A stretch of DNA of 64,000 nt from NCBI GenBank assembly GCA_002633005.1, contig NMRA01000178.1, positions 472,062 through 536,061 on the forward strand. The letters run 5' to 3'. Shown here one piece after another: positions 22,924-35,024 of this stretch (its first letter is position 1; each line of letters starts with the position of its first letter). The translations under genes were made by a program, and so were the position numbers. The DNA is from Phoronis australis (lineage: Eukaryota; Phoronida; Phoronidae). The notes under the pieces were generated by a model. It saw only the letters and a program-made list of their open reading frames with translations. It was not told the DNA's origin and made no database searches.

Positions 22924-25211
22924 ATGAATTTAATTCGAGAATTAGGGCATTTGGAGAAGGTGTTCTATGATCGGCTTCAGAACGACACGATGACCATCGT
23001 GTATACTATAGCCATATCATCCGACAAGAAAGTTGAAGACATCCACATGGAAAAGGTGTTGAGAATTATGGGAGAGATATTTCCTCTCTTACGCATGCGG
23101 GTTGTCGATGTAGCAGGTGTCAAGTGGTTTCAAGAAGTAGGTACTGATGTTGTTGACTTCAAGCGAGTTCACGGTGACTGGCGCAATGTTGTCGATGAGT
23201 TGCTCAATCTTGGGTTTCATCATTCTGGTCTTCTTTGGCGAGTGCGTCTTGTCGAATTGGAGGAAATAGGTGGAAATGGACTTTCGGTAACGTACAAATA
23301 CGCCGTTCTGTGTCACTGGGCGCACCTTTTAACGGACGGCATTACGAATATGAAGTTTTGTGCTCGATTAGCCGCAGTCATGGACTCCGTATTGAATAAC
23401 AGAACTGTCGATTGGCGTCCTTTTCAAGTGATGCCGTCAATGGAATCTCTACTCGACAAAAACTTCACTTGGTGTGAGATTCAACCAATCGTTGCAAATC
23501 GTATGAGGACTTTGAAGAACAACCCGACACCTACGTATACATCATGGAGCAAAACGTTTCCACGTAAGTTCAAAAAATAGTGACAGGCCCACAATTTAAT
23601 TGTCCCTTAGAAGCTTACGTTGATTTAGCCAACAGGGAAATTGACCTATCGCCAGGATTATGACGGACGGCTTAATTGACCAATCACAACGCAGCATTCT
23701 TGGCACACCTTCGTCTGCGTTTCCAAGCCGCCATTTTACCCGACAAACCACACGCAGTCGAGTTAAACTTACTTTAGTCTATAGCTCAAGAAATTGTCTG
23801 CTAAGAATGGAGAAACGGTGTTGATATGGCGTGTGTGGCACCGACAGCCGTTATGCTGCTCCAGAATAATATCCCGTCATTTTTTGGCATGTCCTAAGCA
23901 GAAAAATGATGTTGAAAAGCGTAAACTATGGATCAAACTGTACTGCCACACGAGCACCTGAACATAGTGATGGTGCTTGATAACTCGAAGGCCTATAATA
24001 AACACAANCACTCACAAAATTACAATTTAGTCGTTTAAGAGCCATAAGAAATAACTAAATGAAACCTGTTTTCATCAACTGAATATATCGTGCGAATTAC
24101 AATAGGCTGTGAAAGCAGGGCTTGGAATTACCCTCTTTTAAGAGGATTTCCTCTCATTTTACTTTTATTTTGCTCCTAAATTTCCTCTTTTTCCATCTCT
24201 TTTTATCATTATGTAACTTCAGTCATGCAGAAAATCTTTCTTGCAGTTAAGTTTTACAACGCAAAAAATATTTTTATCACATAAGCCTGTTTATTTGTCG
24301 AACGATACATCACCTGGAAATTTTCTCTTTTTGAGTGTTTCCAAGCCCTGGGAACTGATTTTCATATCTCACTTGTCTAAACATAGCGTTAGGCCTAGCC
24401 GGTTTAGTTGTTCTGTGCTTACAAAATAGAATGGTTCGACTTTCTATGATTTATTCAAGCGATCCACAACTCACCAAATAGGCCTGCCATTACAATTTTA
24501 GATAAAGCGGGGCCTGATTTCAGCCGGCTTGCTTATTTCGGTAAGTTAGACGCCCAAGAAACACGTGACCTGATAGTACGCTGCAAGAAAGAGGGCGTTA
24601 AGGTCAACGGTGCACTATCTGCCGCTTTCAATTTGGCGATATACGAGGAACTTAGGAGGGGCGGGATGCAGGAAGACAACGTGTCCGTTTGTGCATTCCA
24701 TAACGTCAACTTACGACGATTCCTGGAAGACGGCGATGACCTTTGTGGATTTTTGACTGGCGGCGTTACTGGACGTTTTCAAATATCCAGTTCAACAGCA
24801 AACAGATTTTGGAATCACTCAAAGGAGGTAACGGAATTCGTTCACGCTGAAATACAAAAAGATGAATTTCTAAAAAGCATCCCCACTGTTGATACAATCA
24901 ATATTCAGCAAGTGCACGAATCACATAAGGATCAATCGCTGTTTTCCTTCGATTACACCTTATCAAACATTGGTGTTGTCGATAAGTACTTTTCAGAAAA
25001 TGGCAATTCTTCGACGCTGGTGGAATGGGTTTCTCGGTCAGTGAGCACCCGTTACATGAATGTAGCGCCATTATGCGTGAGCTCTTCTACATTTCGAGGA
25101 CATGTGTACATTAACGTTGATTATTTATCTAGATCTGTCGAGAGAAGGCGTGCCCTACACATTGCTACTGAGGCAGTGGCCACGCTGAAGCGCGCAATCT
25201 ATGCGTCTTGA
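22924..25211 (+). CDS. condensation-domain acyltransferase (alcohol acetyltransferase-like), two exons
   Basis: Exon 1 is 22924-23563 (donor CCAC/GTAAGT) and exon 2 is 24502-25211 (acceptor AATTTTAG, TGA at the end). The intron is 938 bp, phase 1. The joined frame gives 449 residues, the usual length for the chloramphenicol-acetyltransferase/condensation fold. The start RELGHLEKVFYDR is typical of this family. The active-site segment HWAHLLTDG is at residues 131-139, so the HxxxDG motif is present (His134, Asp138, Gly139); the first His of the common HHxxxDG is Ala133. Exon 2 continues with VNGALSAAF and ends in SNIGVVDKYF and an FRGHVYINVDYLS-like C-terminal strand. The likely reaction is acyl transfer from a CoA donor to an alcohol or amine; the substrate is unknown. 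There is no signal peptide. The ATG at 22924 is the first in frame. Confidence 0.85.
23640..23770. repeat. dispersed repeat, copy 1 (pair with 40605-40735)
   Basis: Lies in the intron of the acyltransferase gene. It shares CAGCATTCTTG(G/A)CACACCTTCGT and ATTTTACCCGACAA with 40605-40735. Noncoding, class unknown. Confidence 0.6.
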
Positions 25212-26099
25212 CAAAAGTGGATAATTCTTATCTCAAAAAGAACGAAAGACGAAAAAAATACGCAAAATGTTATCATAACTGCGTAATGTTGGTTTGATGT
25301 TTTTATGAAACTGCATGGACTTAATCTAATCGATTTGAAGTTGGGTGGTTGAAACCAAGTGGTAGGTGCTCATAGAAAACTTAACTTGTTTTGTAATGGT
25401 TTGTATTTGTACTCGTGTATCACGACATTGTTTTTCTGTTCTAAATTGATTTCATTCAGAGAATAGGGGGATATGATTTCTTGCATTTGAGTGCCCGGTT
25501 AATTGATTTACCGAGGAGTGGCCGGATCATACATAATACACGTATTTTTGCGTTTATTTTTATGTTCATAAAATTTGGCTTCACTTACGAGTGCCAGTTA
25601 TAACTTTAAGTAATCAAACTGTTGCCGGTCGTTCCTTTTACGATTTTTGCTCCAACATTTTCGTAGACAGTACCTGGAATTTTCGAAAGAGCCCATATGG
25701 GGCTGGGGAAGGGGGATGTTCTATGGGGAAATTTTTGGATGACTGGTGTTAAAACATGCATAAGGAGCCATTAATTTCTCAACTTGGATCCTTTGCAATT
25801 GTTTTGACGTGTTAAAAAGAACAAAGTCCAGAGACAATTTTATTGAAAATTATTTCAATCTAAGGATTCTGCATAATTATGTTGTGGGAAAAGGCGGAGA
25901 TTCCAGAGAAACTCAACGAAGTGGATCCCTGTCGGTGCTTTTTCACTATGCGAATGGTGTTTCATTTTTCAGACGTTACAAAAGTAAGGGCATTCCGATG
26001 TCCCAGCAGTACCCCCACCCCTACTCTTCAGCAACGAGAGTCGTATGCCCTTCTACGGCACTGCTAATATTATATTTTGCTCCCCGCCCAAAAAGACTT
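25212..26099. other. 3' flank of acyltransferase gene, no further gene
   Basis: No AATAAA is seen close to the stop at 25211, so the transcript end is undefined. The open frame at 25809-26123 has no coding character and no splice sites that fit it. Confidence 0.4.
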
Positions 26100-26214
26100 A
26101 TAAATATATGTTACAAAACGTAAGTGATGATAACCGTGGGATGTCATATCGAGATTCGCGATATGCAAGTCTTTGAACGAGGGCGAACATCACTTACGTT
26201 AGAACATATTTAAC
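26100..26214. mobile_element. foldback MITE
   Basis: Arms of about 28 bp, ATAAATATATGTTACAAAAC then GTAAGTGATG on the left, and CATCACTTACGTTAGAAC then ATATTTAA on the right, are imperfect inverted repeats. A smaller inverted pair (TATCG..CGATA) lies inside. Noncoding. Confidence 0.6.
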
Positions 26215-26349
26215 ACACCTGTCCAAGGGACTTTCTAAGGTGCGCATGCGCGGAACTGAGCGGTTTATCGTTTACAGCTCTCTGAATTTTTGATACTTTT
26301 ATGCTTACATAATAAGCTGTTTTTTCAAGTTTCACGGTGCGTACACAAG

Positions 26350-26548
26350 CACAGGCGGATCTACAGGAGGGGGGTTCAGGGGGTTCAACCCCCCCCCTCG
26401 GGACGGGATCAAAAATAAAAATTGAAAAAAAAATCGCCAGAAAAACGAAATCAGCTTATAAAAACCACCACAAATCTTACATGCATGGGAGAGGGGAAAC
26501 CCCCTCCTGACCTTCCTTCCGCTCAGTGCTACGTAGATCTGCCACTGA
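26350..26548. mobile_element. short element with GGCGGATCTAC/GTAGATCTGCC ends
   Basis: Bounded by CAGGCGGATCTACAGG and GTAGATCTGCCACTG, an inverted pair with a G-rich start. Its right part is repeated at 27036-27090 as part of the duplication around the N at 27035. Noncoding. Confidence 0.55.
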
Positions 26549-27576
26549 CAAGAGCAGTAATTGTGAGACTCTGGACATAAGTGATATAACTTTATTGCGA
26601 ACACGTGATTCAGCTTGGTCGCCTTTAAAGTTGCAGCTATATTTTTAACCGCGTTACGTAATGCAGGTTCAATACCTTCGAACCCGGTCAAGGGTGCAAA
26701 ACCCAAAACACATCAGTGTTAGCGCAAACCTTCGACCGAAAACCATCGCTGATTATGCATCGCCTCGACAAGATCTCACGAACAGAGAACTGTTGAAATC
26801 CCTGAACGGCAGATTTGAAACTATGGAAGCCGAGATAAAACCAGTTACGCAATGAATTGGAATATTCAAGAAAAAATGTCATCTTACGTAACACAGTGGC
26901 CACACTTGCCTATATTAAGAATGCAGTTGTCAATTGCTTGCTTTGGGAGGTTTGAATTTGTGAGACGTTGAGGTCTCAACGTACGTGACTGTGCTTTGTT
27001 GGAGAGAGAAACGGGTCCGAGTTGGAGGCAAACTNAGAGGGGAAACCCCCTCCTGACCTTCCTTCCGCTCAGCGCTACGTAGATCTGCCACTGACAAGAG
27101 CAGTAATTGTGGGACTCTGGACATAAGTGATATAACTTTATTGCGAACACGTGATTCAGCTTGGTCGCCTTTAAAGTTGCAGCTATATTTTTAACCGCGT
27201 TACGTAATGTAGGTTCAATACCTTCGAACCCGGTCAAGGGTGCAAAACCCAAAACACATGTTAGCGCAAACCTTCGACCGAAAACCATCGCTGATTATGC
27301 ATCGCCTCGACAAGATCTCACAAACAGAGAACTGTTGAAATCCCTGAACGGCAGATTTGAAACTATGGAAGCCGAGATAAAACCAGTTACGCAATGAATT
27401 GGAATATTCAAGAAAAAATGTCATCTTACGTAACACAGTGGCCACACTTGCCTATATTAAGAATGCAGTTGTCAATTGCTTGCTTTGGGAGGTTTGAATT
27501 TGTGAGACGTTGAGGTCTCAACGTACGTGACTGTGCTTTGTTGGAGAGAGAAACGGGTCCGAGTTGGAGGCAAACT
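26490..27576. repeat. 545-bp duplication joined by a single N
   Basis: 26490-27034 and 27036-27576 are almost identical; one copy lacks four bases and there are a few substitutions. The junction is one N at 27035. This is best read as two overlapping contig ends or haplotypes that were not merged. Open frames that seem repeated here are a consequence of it. Confidence 0.85.
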
Positions 27577-27956
27577 TTCACTGAGGCTACAGGGGACAAG
27601 TTTATGTAAAAGAAAAGGCTAGAGATTTAGACAACTAACAGCAATTTAATATTGTATAATGAAGACACAGTTCACTCGTTAACAAACAAGGAACATAAAC
27701 GATGAAGCAGGCTTTGCCCAGTCTAAATCGCATAATACAGTACGTGTATTCATGAGGCCATAAATATTTACACACCAACTGCAGATGTGTTACTACTGCA
27801 CCCGAATAAATAGTATTGGTTACACAGAGGACAGTACGAAAATGACATTGTATTTAAAACATACGCACCTTGTTGTGCCATGCAAAACATCCAAACTGAA
27901 TTAGCACTTGGTCAATTTTTATGCGCCCACATATTTATATTATTCCGTCATCTCTG

Positions 27957-27980
27957 TCCGTCCGTCCGTCCGTCCGTCCG
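27957..27980. repeat. (TCCG)n microsatellite
   Basis: Six tandem TCCG units at the entry to the larger repeat block that follows. Confidence 0.85.
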
Positions 27981-27989
27981 GGTGGCGTC

Positions 27990-29065
27990 CGGCGTCCGCT
28001 GCTCTATCTCCAAAACCCTTTGACATACGTTCATGAAATTTGGCACATATGTTCCATTCATGAATGGGACGGCATGTTCGAACTTTCGGACGGATCCGAC
28101 TACCGGTGTGCCCCCTAGTGGCAATTTTAGTTTTTTACGCTTACCTTTGTATCTTCACAAGTCCTTAACGGATTTTCATGAAATTTGGTATGTAGGCACC
28201 TATTAGTGAGGTGACGCTATACTCCCGTTTTCAGATGGATTTGACATAGTTTGCGCCACCTAGTGGCCATTTTTAGTGTTTTCGAGTCTGTTTTTGTGCG
28301 TCCACCCCTCTATCAACCAAACCGCTCAAAGGATGATTGTGAAAATTGGCATGTATATGCTTACTATATAGAGGACGGTTGACGATGATTTTCCGACGAT
28401 TTCGACTACTGTGGCGCCTCCTAGTGGCAGTTTTGTTTTTTTGCGCCTATGGCTGTATCTCCTAAACCGTTCGCAGGATCTTTACAAATTGTGTAAGTAT
28501 ATTTATATGATGTTAACAACGGAAGATGACGACTTTTGGTCGGATCCGACTACCGGTGTGCCCCCTAGTGGCAATTTTAGTTTTTTACGCTTACCTTTGT
28601 ATCTTCAAAAGTATTGAACGGATTTTCATGAAATTTGGTATGTAGGCACCTATTAGTGAGATGACGCTATCCTACTGTTTTCAGATGGATTCGACGTAGT
28701 TTGCGCCACCTAGTGGCCATTTTTACTGTTTTCGAGTCTGTATTTTTGCGTCCACCCCTCTATCAACCAAACCGCTCAAAGGATGATTGTGAAAATTGGC
28801 GTGTATGTGCTTACTATAAGGAAGACAGCTGACAATGATTTTCAGACGATTTGGACTACTGTGGCGCCTCCTAGTGGCAGTTTTGTTTTTTTGCGCCCAT
28901 GGCTGTATCTCCCAAACCGTTTGCAGGATCTTTACTAAATTTAGCAAGTGTATTTATGTGATGTTGACAACGGACGATGACGACTTTAGGATGATTCTGA
29001 TTACCGGTATGCCTCTAGTGGCAATTTTAGTATATGCCTCTAGTGGCAATTTTAGTATTTTACAT
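27990..29065. repeat. tandem array, 450-bp unit built of three related monomers of about 150 bp
   Basis: GGATCCGACTACCGG recurs at 28092 and 28542, and a diverged form at 28989, so the period is about 450. Within each unit the phrase C(C/A/T)CCTAGTGGC(A/C)(A/G)TTTT occurs about every 150 bp (near 28105, 28257, 28417, 28560, 28711, 28868, 29014), along with CATGAAATTTGGTATGTAGG or its variants. It is noncoding; all frames have stops. This is a satellite-like or repeat-derived block. Confidence 0.8.
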
Positions 29066-30420
29066 TGACCTCTGTATTTTCATAGGTCTTCAGGTGTATA
29101 CTTTGTGTTACTTCGTGACTATGAAGGAAAAGTTCCAAGTAGAAATTTGTTTCTGGCATTCTAATGCTGTGCTAATCTCGTATGTTGGTAAATTTGTTTT
29201 TAATTCTATGTTTCTGTGGTGCTTTAAGCAACTGGTGTATAGGATGTGCTTGTATTATGAAGATTACTCACATTTTGCCCCTAGCCTATTGAGGAGACAA
29301 TGACCATGCCTTTCCATTTTGCAAAGTACAACATACAACATGTATGCCCTCTACTGGCCACTTTATGGTACCAATAAACAACCCTAGAAGGATACCGTAT
29401 GCGATGCAATTGTGGGCGCATTTCAACGCTCTGCGTTGCTCTTGTTTGATTTAAATGCATTAAAATGCGTTAATGATAACTTCATTTGTTTATAAGCTGG
29501 CGTGTGCGTGACTGAGCTTGTGTTCGTTTACGTGGGTCCGTGCGCGTGCGTGTTTCATGGCGGTAGTGACAAGAAAACCTGTAGAATTTTGATTTTGTTT
29601 TTTTACGAATTTGTAATTAATCGGGTCACGTGAGTGAAAATGGATCAGACCTTAGCAAAAAGGTAAAGGAAAAAAGAAAGGTACTTAGATAACAAGACAA
29701 CGGTGCCAATAACATGGCCAAATTTTGCTTGATATAAATTATAGAACTGCAACGGTCCCACCTTTTCGGTTCGGGTCTGTTCCATTTTTAGCCGCCCGAT
29801 TCTCGGTTCTTACGCTTCAGTTCGAAAATCAGTAGCAATATTTTTACGCTTCCTCCACGTCTCCAGACGGTTCGCTGACGGCTACTATGAAACTCGACAA
29901 AGAGGTGTCCATGAAAGGACGATAACACCTTCCTTTCCATTTTCGGAGAAATGGACGTAATGTATGCCACCTAGTGGCCATTTGTGTTATTTTTTAATCT
30001 AGATTTTGACGTCCGCTTCTCTACTGGCCAAACCATTCGCACTGTGAAATGCATAGTGGCTAACGAAGATTTTCGAACGGGTCCGACTGCTGTGCCGCTG
30101 TGTTGCAGCATTATTCTTGTGGCACAGTACAAGTTTCTGACTGGGTCTTCCGAATATTTGACATGTGCTTCTATTATGGATAGTGCATCTGAGGTCAAAT
30201 CTCACCACTGTGGAGTCCCCTAATGGAACTTTGGTTTTCCTTTGCGTTTGCCTTAATATCTACACGTCGCAAGTTCATTGATAAAGTGTTCTTGAAATTT
30301 TGTGACTATCACGTACACGATAGCATCTGCCCCAATGATACTATAGGCCTAGATGTCGTGTCTATGATCTGTCCTGTTTCAGAAAGATTTGGTCAACGTT
30401 GCGCTCCCAAGTGACCCCTC
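29066..30420. repeat. diverged continuation of the CCTAGTGGC repeat block
   Basis: Scattered degenerate copies of the monomer landmark appear, for example CCTCTACTGGCCACTTT near 29350, CCACCTAGTGGCCATTTGTG near 29965 and CCCCTAATGGAACTTTGG near 30210. Spacing is lost. No gene is seen. Confidence 0.5.
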
Positions 30421-31711
30421 TTTTGTTCTTGTTTCTTTTTTCGTTTCCATGTAAATTCTTCAAATCTTGCAGAATCATGATGAAAGGTGACAGGTGTGCA
30501 CTCAGTGCGTGTATGTCGACTCTCCGCGGTGCTCTTGTTTTAAGTTTTTATAGATAGAATTCAAAGTGTCCATTTTACCATACCATGAACAATGATAACA
30601 AAATGAACATGAAGCAATGAAATTAGACTCGGTTCTATAACAGTACTTCCACTCTCGCTCAAAACCCAGTCGAGCAGGCAGCCGGAAATTATAAGTGCAA
30701 ATTATAACGGCTAGTCTCAGCACGGGAGCTTAATTACCCTCACCTTTTCGTTTAATCTTCATAAGAGATAAAGGGTGTATAACGCTCATTCACTCCGTGT
30801 TGAATCGTCAGGTCTCGTCACTACGAGTCGTGGTTCTCAAAATTACTAGCGCCGGTCTTGCGATCGTGAATTGCTTTGATTGGATACTATCTGACCTTCC
30901 GTTGGGTCATGCTGGAGCTCATTTCTTGCCGGTTGCGTCAGAGTTTCTATCACTATCACTATCACCATCATTTTCAATTTCAGCTGATGAGTATACTGCT
31001 CACTAGTAGTGTACTCAAGTCTAATGACAATAAATGAACATCTGTCAACTGAACAAGATCTGCAAATTTAAACACTGCCGAGTCAATTACCATGTAGCAC
31101 TAGGCACATTTTTTTAACAGATAAAGTAACCCTATACTCACAGATCGCTGAGAAAGATCACATGATTTATCGGGACTTCATCCCCAGAATCTTTGACACA
31201 ACCTGCGGGAAATGAGCTCCAAAATGACGTCGACTGACGGTCACATAGTAGCCAACCAAAGCGAGAAGCCTGTTCTGAGAGCCGCTCCGGCTGTAGGGAC
31301 ACCTAAGCACAAATCTAGATTCGATCAACGCAAAATTCACTCCCACAGAACAAGAAAGTAAACCTGTGTCAGAATTGACCTACGCTTAAACAATTTTGAT
31401 TATAATCCATTTTGATAAAAAATATCAACATCAGTCAAACATTATTTCACAGAAAGTTTCTAATAGATTATAAATGTACAGATCAGTATTAAACCCGGCC
31501 GAAGCACTTCTTTACCCGGGCTATTCTTGCCTGGTTTTCTTATTTCACAAAAACTGTTTTGATTAATTTGTGCGAAAAGATTAGCACTGGACGAGGTTAC
31601 TAGTATTCTGTGGTTCACTGGCATAACCAGACCTACGTTCCGTAGTGTTTCACGACTAAAAACTCCCGGGCCCGTGCCATAGCCAAAGGTTCACGACTCC
31701 TACCTGGTGCA
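30421..31711. other. intergenic, no gene recognised
   Basis: Short open frames (30502-30723 minus, 30797-31006 plus) lack splice support or motifs. A small (TATCAC)n-like run is near 30948-30965. Confidence 0.45.
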
Positions 31712-32620
31712 TTGGCGGATTTAGGGGGGGGCCCGCTGGGCCCCCCCCTTGGCCCCCCCCCTTGGCTGCCGCAAAAAATAAAACAGCAAGAGCGTAGGGA
31801 AATGTTGAATTTATTAATTAACCCCAGTAATTAAAATTATACGGATGAAAAAAGATTTAAATGTGTGCAGTTTTAGTGTTGGGGGGGGGCTCAAATCCAA
31901 TTTCAAGCGTCAAATTCGGAACACGGCGCATTCGCAACGGAACTATGGCTAAGTATAGGCTCTCCCGCGATATCCCAGGGGACCGGCAGTGGCGCTGCGC
32001 ACTACGACTCCGTTTCCGTCGTCTGCTCCACTGTGCAATGAAGAACATTTACTTCATTTTTTAAAGAAAATGGAACCTGAGTGACGATGAAAAAACAGAA
32101 GCTGCTGGTAAGATGTGAATTTTAATCGAAGTCTTAGTGAATCACTCAGAAACTCGCAATACTGTCTTTGTCAAACCTTATCTTGAGACGATTTCCAAAG
32201 CAATCCGGTCATTATTGCCAACAAGAAAAACGGATTTGGTCTTTTGGGCATTCGAAGACTATTTTAAATACGACTATTTTGTTAAGAATCGATGGCACAA
32301 AACGTGTAATGAGCATTACAAAAAGAAGGAGGTTTCGCGCGCAAACGCTGTGGACCATAAACAAGTAGGTCTCTCAGTAACATCATGATGAGTTAAAGCG
32401 CGGTGGTGCAGTGCCGGGTAAAGCACGAGCGCTCTGTCCGCCTGGTCGTGAGTTCGAGTCTGTGGTACAAGCAGTTTTTCCTCTATGACACTTTCTCCGT
32501 TTTTTCCTTTTCTTTTTTCTTGGATAATACTTCGGGAATCAAGGAAAATGCTTGATTTTTAGAGGAAAAAAACGAAAAATGTCTTGGGNNNNNNNCCCCC
32601 CCTTGTGATATCCGCCACTG
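31712..32620. mobile_element. decayed element with tRNA-like part, copy 2
   Basis: Begins TGGCGGATTTAGGGG and ends ATATCCGCCACTG, inverted ends. The interior aligns in patches with 18690-19399. A tRNA-like stretch at 32398-32465 contains CGTGAGTTCGAGTC, a B-box form. A seven-N gap is at 32589-32595. An open frame at 32137-32388 (with KTDLVFWAFEDYF) may be a remnant of an element-encoded protein; I do not recognise it. Confidence 0.55.
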
Positions 32621-33520
32621 TGGTGACTCAGTGATAATCATTAATATGATGATTGCAATTATCTACATGAAGTTGGTATTATATATCAGTCTTTTTTCGG
32701 ATATTACTTTTTTGCAAAAACAATGACTCAACGCCTACAATACAAATCGGTTCGCCTGTCAGCCGGCACCGTTGCCAGGCCCTTCCGGTAACTGGTTCAT
32801 GAACCCAATTCGTGCATTCTCATGACCACCACTGGGAGCGCCAGCATGCGTGTAACGTTAGTGCTACAAATGGGTGTTGTTCAACATTCACCATTCTGCG
32901 CCTCGCAGAATGAGGCACATGACTACATGTAGCTGTGAGTCGCTTGCTAGAGGATCACCAATAAAACGATGATCATTCAGTAACCAATCCACAAATACTG
33001 AAGTATCGGAAAACTGTCGTAGTTTAAATGGCATAGATCAACAAATGGATACAGTGCAACTTATAACTCATTACAAAGTTTCAACAAAAAAGCCAAAGTG
33101 CGAAATTTAAGTTCCAACCCAGGAAATGGTCTAAAACTGAAAATGGGGCGCAATAATATACAGCCAAATAAAATGTCGTTAACAACTTTTGAATGCTGAT
33201 TTCCAAATACGACATGCTTGTTTCGTTATAAATTTACAACCCTTTTCCACAGAGACAATACCACTGATATCTAACAAATATTCATTCCACAATGAAACTT
33301 TCGAGTAACACTACTAAGTTTAGTTGAGAGCAATGCAAAAATACATGATGTGACGCTTTTCTCAGATAACAAATAATTCATTACTAATGGAGTTATGTCG
33401 TCAACAATACACTGCGTAGTTTCCGTCGCATGAATCATGTGACCGCTGCGTGCAAGAATAAATCGGGGATTTTGGTACGCTTTCCCCGGAAAACCTACAC
33501 TCGTGCAGGCCTTCGAGAAA
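32621..33520. other. intergenic, upstream of the basic-protein cluster
   Basis: No gene is seen. This is the 5' flank of the first cluster member; no clear TATA box or other promoter element can be supported. Confidence 0.4.
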
Positions 33521-33812
33521 TGGCGAGCAACCCACTATGTATTTGGAATTTCCAGAAGTGAAATCAGGTGTCAATGTTACGAAACATACGCCATCACGGA
33601 CGTCGAGCCACAGTCAAAGATCTGCATCAGTTAGTCGCAGTAGGTTCACAGATTCGAGATAGTTGCCCCAGGATTCCCCCAGCACCGAACAAGGACTCTC
33701 ACTCGGCTCTACACGAACTTAGAAAACATTGTGAACAGCGGAAACTACGAAGAAGATTAAGACATCGACTGCAGTAGGGCCTTCTCCAAACTATGTAAGC
33801 ACTAGAACCGTA

Positions 33813-34734
33813 ATGAGTTCCATAAGATCTCGTCACAAAAACAGGAAACCACATCAGAAAACTTCGAAGTCCAAGAAAAAGAAAGCGAGAAAATCGAGAT
33901 CAAGGCATGGAAAGCACAAGAATAAAAGTGCCAAACACATACTCTACAAGATACTCTACTCACATTTAAAAAACGCTATGCGTTATCAAATGCTTCAAAA
34001 TATGTACACGGGGTGCCCACTGTCGTGTATGCAACCTCTGTTTTCAGTACCTCCGATCATGTACCCCCACTTGATGGGCATGCCATACCCGCCATGTGGA
34101 CTGTCATGTGGACCGCCGTGTGGACCGTCATGTGAATCGCCGTGTGGACCCTCATGTGGACCGCCGTGTAAGTGTTGATTTCAATTTTTGATATTCACCT
34201 ACCATCGTTTTCAAAAACATTGTCTGTTCGTATGCAAGTTGTGAACCAAAAACTTAACCAAGCATTGCATATTTTTCTAGCTCATCTATTAGTAATTTAC
34301 ATTGTCGAATACAGTCGCGGACGAAAGCATCGTTTTCGTGAGATTTTTTAGAACGATTCTACTTCTCCCTTATGTAATTTTACGATGGTTTGTGAACACG
34401 TACATTCTGATCAAGACATATCAGTAGGCCCTACACGTCAAGTACGCGTGGTAAGACTACATCATCTACTACACATTCCCACCTGTACTAAGGCTCTTTC
34501 GTACTTTCAGGCGCCATGCCTCCAGCAAGCTGCTACCCACCAGCGTGTGTTCCTCCGAACGTAAGCGAACCCCCGATTGCATGCGACTGCTACTGCCACC
34601 AACCGTGCTGTCCATCTTCGATTACACCTACGTTTTACCAAGGACCTCCTTTATCAGCAATCCGATGCGTTTCAAGACCGATTAACAGACCTCACATTGG
34701 CCCCCGTTTCTCAGATGCAATGAGTTTGATTTGA
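33813..34734 (+). CDS. cluster gene A: basic protein with Cys-Gly-Pro tail, two exons
   Basis: Exon 1 is 33813-34167 (donor CCGT/GTAAGT) and exon 2 is 34511-34734 (acceptor TACTTTCAG). The intron is phase 1, and the split codon T/GC restores a cysteine. The product is about 192 residues. The first 60 are Lys/Arg/Ser/His-rich (KSKKKKARKSRSRHGKHKNK). A short helical stretch and a Pro/Met-rich stretch follow. Then come Cys-Gly-Pro steps (CGLSCGPPCGPSC), and exon 2 adds Cys-Pro-Tyr motifs (CYPPACVPP, CDCYCHQPCCP). No signal peptide. Upstream in the same frame, 33570-33812, the sequence keeps an Arg/Ser-rich character (SRTSSHSQRSASVSRSR) but has three stops, so the gene may once have been longer, or this is 5' UTR. 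By analogy with sperm-tail Cys-Gly-Pro proteins it may be structural; not proven. Confidence 0.7.
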
Positions 34735-35024
34735 TGGAAACGAATGAAACACCCAGTTTGTGTTAACTGGAACGTTATCATCGGTTTCTTTTTGTAGTTC
34801 AGCGTTATGTTGCAGAATGGAATCGGCACTAAAATCAGTAAAATAGTTAGCTTCTTGTGTGAGTATGTCGTCAACAAAGGAACACGTGACCCTGCACATT
34901 CCAAACCTAAATCTATAGTAGACCAACTACACGGTATTCTGAAATGATGTGAGGAATCGCTCATCATCTTTGCCAGGCGGGTGGTCATCGAATGGGGATG
35001 ACGGTAAAAGTTTTCCAGTAATCA

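Noticed and set aside
26332-27445. Apparent pair of homologous open frames (DLTNRELLKSLNGRFETME)
   Set aside because: The two copies are the two halves of an N-joined assembly duplication. One copy alone shows no splice-supported gene.
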